A stretch of DNA of 64,000 nt from CBDCCV01 sp965215025 (GTDB lineage: Bacteria > Bacteroidota > Rhodothermia > Rhodothermales > Salinibacteraceae). The notes under the pieces were generated by a model that was given only the letters and a program-made list of their open reading frames with translations, did not search any database and was not told the origin of the DNA. This document shows positions 60,223 through 64,000 of this stretch, piece by piece (the stretch's first letter is position 1; each line of letters opens with the position of its first letter). The stretch lies in assembly GCA_965215025.1 (NCBI GenBank), contig CBDCCV010000001.1, positions 2,108,001-2,172,000 on the forward strand. Reading direction: 5' to 3'. A program made the position numbers and the translations under genes.

Positions 60223-60735
60223 ATGCCGATGAACGCCTGGCCGCTCGCCCTCGTCCTCGCCGGCGGCCTCCTGGCCGGATGCGCGAACGAGCCGATGCCG
60301 GACACGCCCGAAGCCCGATTCGAGGCGCTCGGCCGGCGCACGTACAAGAGCGCCTGCATCACCTGCCACCAGGCCGACGGGCGCGGCCTCGCCGGCGTCT
60401 ACCCCACGCTCCACCAGACCGAGTGGACGGAGGGCGACAAAGGCCGCCTCATCCGCCTCGTCTTGCACGGGATGCGCGGTCCCGTCAAGGTCGGAGGGCA
60501 GACGTACGACGGCTGGATGCAGCCGCTCGGCCGCCTGAGCGATGACCAGATCGCCGCCGTCCTCACGTTCGTGCGCCAGAGCTTTGGCAACGACGCCTCG
60601 GTCGTCACGCCCGACGAGGTCACGCGCGTGCGCGCCGCCACCGCCGGCCGTAGCGAACCCTGGCACCCGGATGCGCTCTGGCAAACCACCGGCATCCCCG
60701 GCGCGCCGGCCGACAGCCTGCCCGCCGCGCCGTAG
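60223..60735 (+). CDS. Lipid-anchored cytochrome c
   Basis: The 170-residue protein has a lipobox (GGLLAGC, Cys20) and one c-type heme motif, ACITCH (Cys45, Cys48, His49). The likely axial Met is in DGWMQPLGRLSDDQIAAVLT. This is a class I cytochrome c domain, probably electron carrier or oxidase-associated in the periplasm. It starts 12 bp after the MOSC gene, so the two may be co-transcribed. Confidence 0.9.
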   Translation: MPMNAWPLALVLAGGLLAGCANEPMPDTPEARFEALGRRTYKSACITCHQADGRGLAGVYPTLHQTEWTEGDKGRLIRLVLHGMRGPVKVGGQTYDGWMQPLGRLSDDQIAAVLTFVRQSFGNDASVVTPDEVTRVRAATAGRSEPWHPDALWQTTGIPGAPADSLPAAP

Positions 60736-60753
60736 CCTCGCCCGCTTTCTGTT

Positions 60754-61311
60754 ATGAGCCGTTCCAGAGCGAGAGCGATGCGGCTGTGGTTGGATTGCCC
60801 GGTGCGAGTGGCGCCGCTTATCTTCTTCGACATCGAGACGACGGGCTTGCGCCCGGATCGGGGGGCGCGCGTGAGTGAGGCTGCCGTCCTCGACGGCCAG
60901 GGCGTGCGTCTGGCATGGCAGTGCGGCGCAGAAGACGCGGGCGGCAACCCATTTGCGCGCGTGCTGCCGGATTTGCTCGACCGGCTTGCAGCGGGGATTG
61001 TCGTCGGGCACAACCTGCGGTTCGACCTCCGGTTCGTCGCCTACGAGGCGGAGCGGCTCGGGCGGCGCGGCCCCGACGTGCAGGCGGTGGACACGCTGGC
61101 GCTGGCGCGCAGGCTCCTCCCTGCAGCGGCAGACCACCGCCTCGAGACGCTCGCCCGGCACCTCGGCATCGCGCCAGAGGGCGGCGGCTTTCATACGGCC
61201 CTCGGGGATGCACAGGCCACGCGGTCGCTCTTCTGGAAGCTGGTGGCCCTTGGCGAGATCCAAACGCTCGCCGAGGCGGGCGTGCAGCGGCTGGGCTGGT
61301 CCACGTTCTGA
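60754..61311 (+). CDS. DnaQ-like DEDDh 3'-5' exonuclease, cas-linked
   Basis: The 185-residue exonuclease has the four catalytic elements: ExoI FDIETTGL (Asp26, Glu28), ExoII VGHNLRFDLRF (Asp91), and ExoIIIe HTALGDAQA (His147, Asp152). It resembles the proofreading subunit of DNA polymerase III but lacks C-terminal partners. It starts 18 bp after the cytochrome gene and ends 27 bp before cas3 on the same strand. DnaQ-type exonucleases trim prespacers in several type I-E systems, and this gene may have served the adaptation step here. That link is inference. Confidence 0.85.
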   Translation: MSRSRARAMRLWLDCPVRVAPLIFFDIETTGLRPDRGARVSEAAVLDGQGVRLAWQCGAEDAGGNPFARVLPDLLDRLAAGIVVGHNLRFDLRFVAYEAERLGRRGPDVQAVDTLALARRLLPAAADHRLETLARHLGIAPEGGGFHTALGDAQATRSLFWKLVALGEIQTLAEAGVQRLGWSTF

Positions 61312-61338
61312 TTCGTTCTCTACTGCAAAACAGAAGCT

Positions 61339-62600
61339 ATGAAAGGAAAACCTGCCGCATCCGACTTCTGGGCCAAGCTCGCGTACGACGACGCAGGCGC
61401 GGTGGCTGAGTGGCACCCACTCGCGGCCCACTGCGCCGACGTAGCGGCCGTGACCGAGGCGCTCTTAAGGAGGACGGTCCTGCGCCGCCGCCTCGCGCAG
61501 CTGGCGGGCTGGGACGACCTCTCCAGCGTGCACGTCGCCCGCCTTGCCGCGCTGGCCGCCCTCCACGACGCAGGCAAGGTGAACCACAGCTTCCAGGACC
61601 AGGCCTCCGATGCGCGCGCGCGGAGCCGGGGGCACGTCGGCCCGATGGTGGAGCTGATGACGGTGGACGACCCGCAGAAGTGGCTGGGGCCGCTCGGCAT
61701 CACGGGGCTGCTCCGGTGGTTCCCATCGGACGAAGAACTCTGGCACTTCCTCTTAGCGACGTGGGGGCACCACGGGCGCCCCGTCGTGCCGGAGGGCGTG
61801 CCCCGCTTGCACCTTTGGAAGCCGAACGCCCGGCGCGACCCTCTGGCCGGGCTGCGTAGGCTGAGCGAGCGCGTGCGGGCGTGGTTTCCAGAGGCGTTCG
61901 AGGAGGCCGCCGCGCCCTTTCCCGCAGGCCCGCCCTTGCAGCACGCCTTTAACGGTCTCCTCACGCTGGCCGACTGGATCGGCTCGCACCGGCGGTTTTT
62001 CGACTTCGCCGAGGACGAAGGCGATCCCATGCCGCGTGCGCGCCAGAACGCTGCGCAGGCGGTGGAGCGGCTTTTCCTTGATGCGAGCGCGGCGCGGCGG
62101 CAGCTTGGCGCGGAGCCAGTCGGGTTCGGGGGCGTGCTCGAAGACGCGCGCTGGCGCCCGCGTCCCATCCAGCAGGCGTGCCTCGACCTCCCGCTCTACG
62201 CGGAAGGGAGCCTCACGGTGCTGGAGTCGGACACCGGCTCGGGCAAGACGGAGGCCGCCCTGGCCCGCTTTCTCAAGCTCTACCAGGCGGGCCTCGTGGA
62301 CGGGATGTACTTCGCCGTGCCCACGCGCAGCGCGGCGACGCAGCTGCACGCGCGCGTGGGTGCGACCGTCGGGCGCGTCTTCCCAGCAAAAGAGCAGCGC
62401 CCGCCGGTGGTGCAGGCCGTGCCGGGCTACATCAAGGCCGACGATGCCGAGGGCGTGCCGCTCCCCGCGTTTGAGGTCCGCTGGCCGGACGACCCGCGCG
62501 ACCTCCAGCGCGAGCGGCGCTGGGCGGCCGAGCATCCGAAGCGCTACCTCGCCGGGGCCGTCGTCGTGGGGACGGTGGACCAGGTGCTGCTCTCGGCGCG
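61339..62600 (+). pseudogene. cas3: cas3, 3'-truncated (HD nuclease and helicase N-part only)
   Basis: The frame encodes a type I-E Cas3 from its N-terminus. The HD nuclease has His26, His31, the His76-Asp77 pair of ALHDAGKVNHSF and TWGHHGRP (His144/145), then LADWIGSH. The helicase starts with Walker A (ESDTGSGKTEAAL, residues 300-304 GSGKT) and continues through PTRSAATQLH to GTVDQVLLSA (411-420). At that point, before the DEAH box, the sequence switches to cas1. The cas3 frame continues out of frame to a stop at 62799, encoding Arg/Ala-rich nonsense. The whole helicase C-terminal half (about 450 residues) is absent, so the protein cannot be a functional helicase-nuclease. Confidence 0.85.
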
Positions 62601-63221
62601 GGCGTGCGGCTCTACGCGGCGAGTATGCCCCACGGCCCGGACCGCTCGGCCCGCGCCCGCCGCCACGCCCGCGTCTGGGCTGACGAGGAAAAGCGCGTCG
62701 AAGTCGCTCGGGCGATGTACCGCATCCGCCTCGGCGCGGCGCTTCCGGCGCATCAGCGCGACCTCAACTCGCTGCGCGGCATGGAGGGCACGCGCATGAA
62801 GCAGGTCTACCAGAACCTAGCGCAGCAGTACGGCGTGGCGTGGAGCGGGCGCCGCTACGACCGCGGCGACCCTGAGGCCGACGACCTCATCAACAAGGCC
62901 ATCAACCACGCCGCCACGGCCCTCTATGCGGCGGCGCGCGTGGCGGTGGCCGTTGCAGGCGCCATCCCGCAGCTCGGCTTCATCCACGAGTCGTCCGGCC
63001 ACGCCTTCGCCCTCGACATCGCGGATCTCTACCGCAGCTCGACGACGCTGCCCGTGGCCTTCCGCGCGGCGAAGCGCTATGAGGCGCGCGGCGGCGTGAG
63101 CATCGAGTCCGTCACGCGGAAGCTGGCCGGGCGGACGCTCTACAAAGAGGGCGTCGTCCCCGACATGATTGACCGAATCAAAGAGGTGCTCGATGGCGAT
63201 GACGATAGCGGTAACCCGTAA
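62601..63221 (+). pseudogene. cas1: cas1 (type I-E), 5'-truncated
   Basis: The frame contains the C-terminal two thirds of a type I-E Cas1, from VRLYAASMPHGPDRS (the end of the N-terminal beta domain) to the end of the gene. Using the GTG at 62604 as residue 1, the catalytic residues are present: Glu61 (LRGMEGTRMK), His128 (GFIHESSG) and Asp138/Asp141 (LDIADLY). About 90 N-terminal residues are missing at the junction with cas3. A GTG (62604) or ATG (62625) could initiate a truncated protein. The 3' end overlaps cas2 by 29 bp, as in intact loci, so the downstream part is undisturbed. Confidence 0.85.
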
Positions 63222-63582
63222 TGCGCCCGACCGCTTCGGCGGTTTCCTCTGCTCGTGTATGCAGGAGGTGGCGCCGGGCGTCTACGTGGCGCCGCGGATG
63301 AAGAAGGCCGTGCGCGAGCGGGTGTGGAACGTGATGCTGGCCTGGGCCGAACTCCTCCCGCCCGACGGTGGCGTCGCGCTGTTCTGGAAGAGCCGCACGG
63401 CGCCATCGGGGATGGGCGTCCGCTTGGTCGGCTGGCCGAAGAAAGAGCTGATCGAGCACGAAGGCCTCTGGCTCACGGTGCGCGACTTGACCGCCGCGCA
63501 CGACGTGGACGAGCTGCAGGACCTAGCACGCGCCAAGGAGCCGCCCGCCGATGGCGACGACCCTGTGCTCGCCACGCCGTAG
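63193..63582 (+). CDS. cas2: CRISPR-associated endoribonuclease Cas2, type I-E
   Basis: The 129-residue protein (residues counted from 63193; 63199 is an equally good start) opens MTIAVTRNAPDRFGGFL in the Cas2e pattern, then CSCMQEVAPGVYVAPRMKKA and VRERVWNVMLAWAELLP, then VALFWKSRTAPSGMGVRLVG. Cas2 supports the Cas1 integrase during spacer acquisition. It has a C-terminal extension of about 30 residues beyond the usual domain end. It appears intact, unlike cas3 and cas1, and is followed 84 bp later by the CRISPR array. Without the N-terminal half of Cas1, spacer acquisition is doubtful. Confidence 0.9.
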   Translation: MAMTIAVTRNAPDRFGGFLCSCMQEVAPGVYVAPRMKKAVRERVWNVMLAWAELLPPDGGVALFWKSRTAPSGMGVRLVGWPKKELIEHEGLWLTVRDLTAAHDVDELQDLARAKEPPADGDDPVLATP

Positions 63583-63666
63583 CCAGCCGTGGTGTGTGAA
63601 CGAGAGGTTGCATGTGACCGACGTAAAGAAGAGATTTGCTGTGGTCCTGTGCCAAAATGGCGTAGG
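63583..63666 (+). promoter_or_regulatory. CRISPR leader candidate
   Basis: The 84-bp stretch between cas2 and the first repeat is clearly AT-richer than its surroundings (AAAGAAGAGATTTGCTGTGG, CCAAAATGG), as leaders usually are, and lies on the expected side of the array. No IHF site can be stated. Confidence 0.55.
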
Positions 63667-63748
63667 GATGACCCCGCGTGTGCGGGGATAGACCCGAGGC
63701 TGCCGTAGCTGCCCTCCTCGTAGCACTGATGACCCCGCGTGTGCGGGG
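63667..63748 (+). CRISPR. Minimal type I-E CRISPR array: two repeats, one spacer
   Basis: A first repeat at 63667-63695 begins GATGACCCCGCGTGTGCGGG and continues GATAGACCC; a second copy at 63728 shares the first 21 bp exactly (through GCGGGG) and then diverges (GCGCAGGT), as terminal repeats do. The distance between repeat starts is 61 bp, giving a 29-bp repeat and a 32-bp spacer (63696-63727), which is exactly the type I-E geometry. Palindromic CCCCGCG/TGCGGGG arms and the GGGATAnACC ending match I-E repeats and the orientation of cas1-cas2. No further repeat follows. Confidence 0.85.
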
Positions 63749-63776
63749 GCGCAGGTCGCGTTGTGCGTTGCCGGTC

Positions 63777-64000
63777 TCAAAAGTCCACCGAGCGCGGCGC
63801 GGTGGGCGTCGTGATGGGGCCGAGCGGGGCGGGCGGGCGCACGGGCGCGCGCTCCTCGCCGAGGGCGGCCGTGGTGGCGCGGCGCAGCTTCTCCCACCCG
63901 TTCCACTGCCAGATGTGCGCGTGCATGTCGATGATCTCCTGCTGCATCTGGCGGTAGGGCGTCGGGTTCTGGCGGGCGAGCCGCTCGAACTGGTCGCGCA
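63777..64000 (-). CDS. Unknown protein, C-terminal fragment (runs off the right edge)
   Basis: The minus-strand frame enters at the right edge and stops at 63777. The visible 74 residues are RDQFERLARQNPTPYRQMQQ, EIIDMHAHIWQWNGWEKLRR and an Ala/Pro/Arg-rich tail ending PRSVDF. I do not recognise a family. It ends 28 bp beyond the degenerate CRISPR repeat, on the opposite strand, so the array lies between two converging genes. Confidence 0.55.
   Translation of the reverse strand, partial: RDQFERLARQNPTPYRQMQQEIIDMHAHIWQWNGWEKLRRATTAALGEERAPVRPPAPLGPITTPTAPRSVDF

Noticed and set aside
62601..62799. Continuation of the cas3 frame to a stop at 62799
   Set aside because: The Arg/Ala/Ser-rich residues after the junction are the out-of-frame reading of cas1, so they are not annotated as Cas3 sequence.

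Overview
The window is a high-GC, gene-dense bacterial chromosome segment that looks like a member of the Rhodothermota (Salinibacter/Rhodothermus relatives of the Bacteroidota). The reasons are two large TonB-dependent receptors with N-terminal carboxypeptidase-regulatory-like domains, a small lipoprotein of a type usually found beside Bacteroidota receptors, many starts without a Shine-Dalgarno sequence, and promoter-like sites of the Bacteroidota form TTG-N19..21-TAnnTTTG (best at 7401-7430). The assignment is inferred from gene content and is not proven.

Layout. 1-7019: a left-truncated GCS2-CBS fusion, a ferredoxin, hemL, and a sixA/amine oxidase/M42 peptidase group on the minus strand. 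7236-9965: a 145-bp inverted-repeat element, then a response regulator and histidine kinase. 10152-18477: a spondin-domain lipoprotein, small membrane proteins, a DUF3179 protein, an M32 carboxypeptidase and an osmoprotectant-type ABC importer with binding protein and permease fused. 18710-20499: tRNA-Thr, a receiver-only regulator, a 30-residue membrane peptide and an ECF-like sigma factor. 20984-30366: isoaspartyl peptidase, lipoproteins, an apparently exported methyltransferase, Smr protein, AGCS symporter, upp, NhaC antiporter, a mannose-6-phosphate isomerase-type cupin and peptide deformylase. 30503-39113: a probable metal-handling block (CusF-like lipoprotein, DUF2946-like protein, two TonB receptors, two lipoproteins, a ZIP transporter).

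39237-54701: an M23 peptidase, an ASCH-domain remnant, housekeeping genes (aat, pfkA, ubiE/menG, prmA, ppx, deoC, dapD) and a partner-switching set (anti-sigma kinase, STAS antagonist, membrane SpoIIE phosphatase). 54783-56687: a metal-binding cupin and a RuBisCO-like protein side by side, recalling the MTA-isoprenoid shunt of Rhodospirillum. 57546-60735: dnaG, a MOSC protein and a cytochrome c. 60754-63748: a wrecked type I-E CRISPR-Cas locus. An intact DnaQ-like exonuclease is followed by cas3 that breaks off before its DEAH box and runs out of frame into the C-terminal two thirds of cas1, then an intact cas2 and an array with one spacer. All Cascade genes are missing at the junction.

Several families of short palindromic intergenic repeats are scattered through the window. 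They include five copies of a 28-30 bp palindrome, four 'GTCATxCTGAG'-type elements and two ~125-170 bp elements in opposite orientation.
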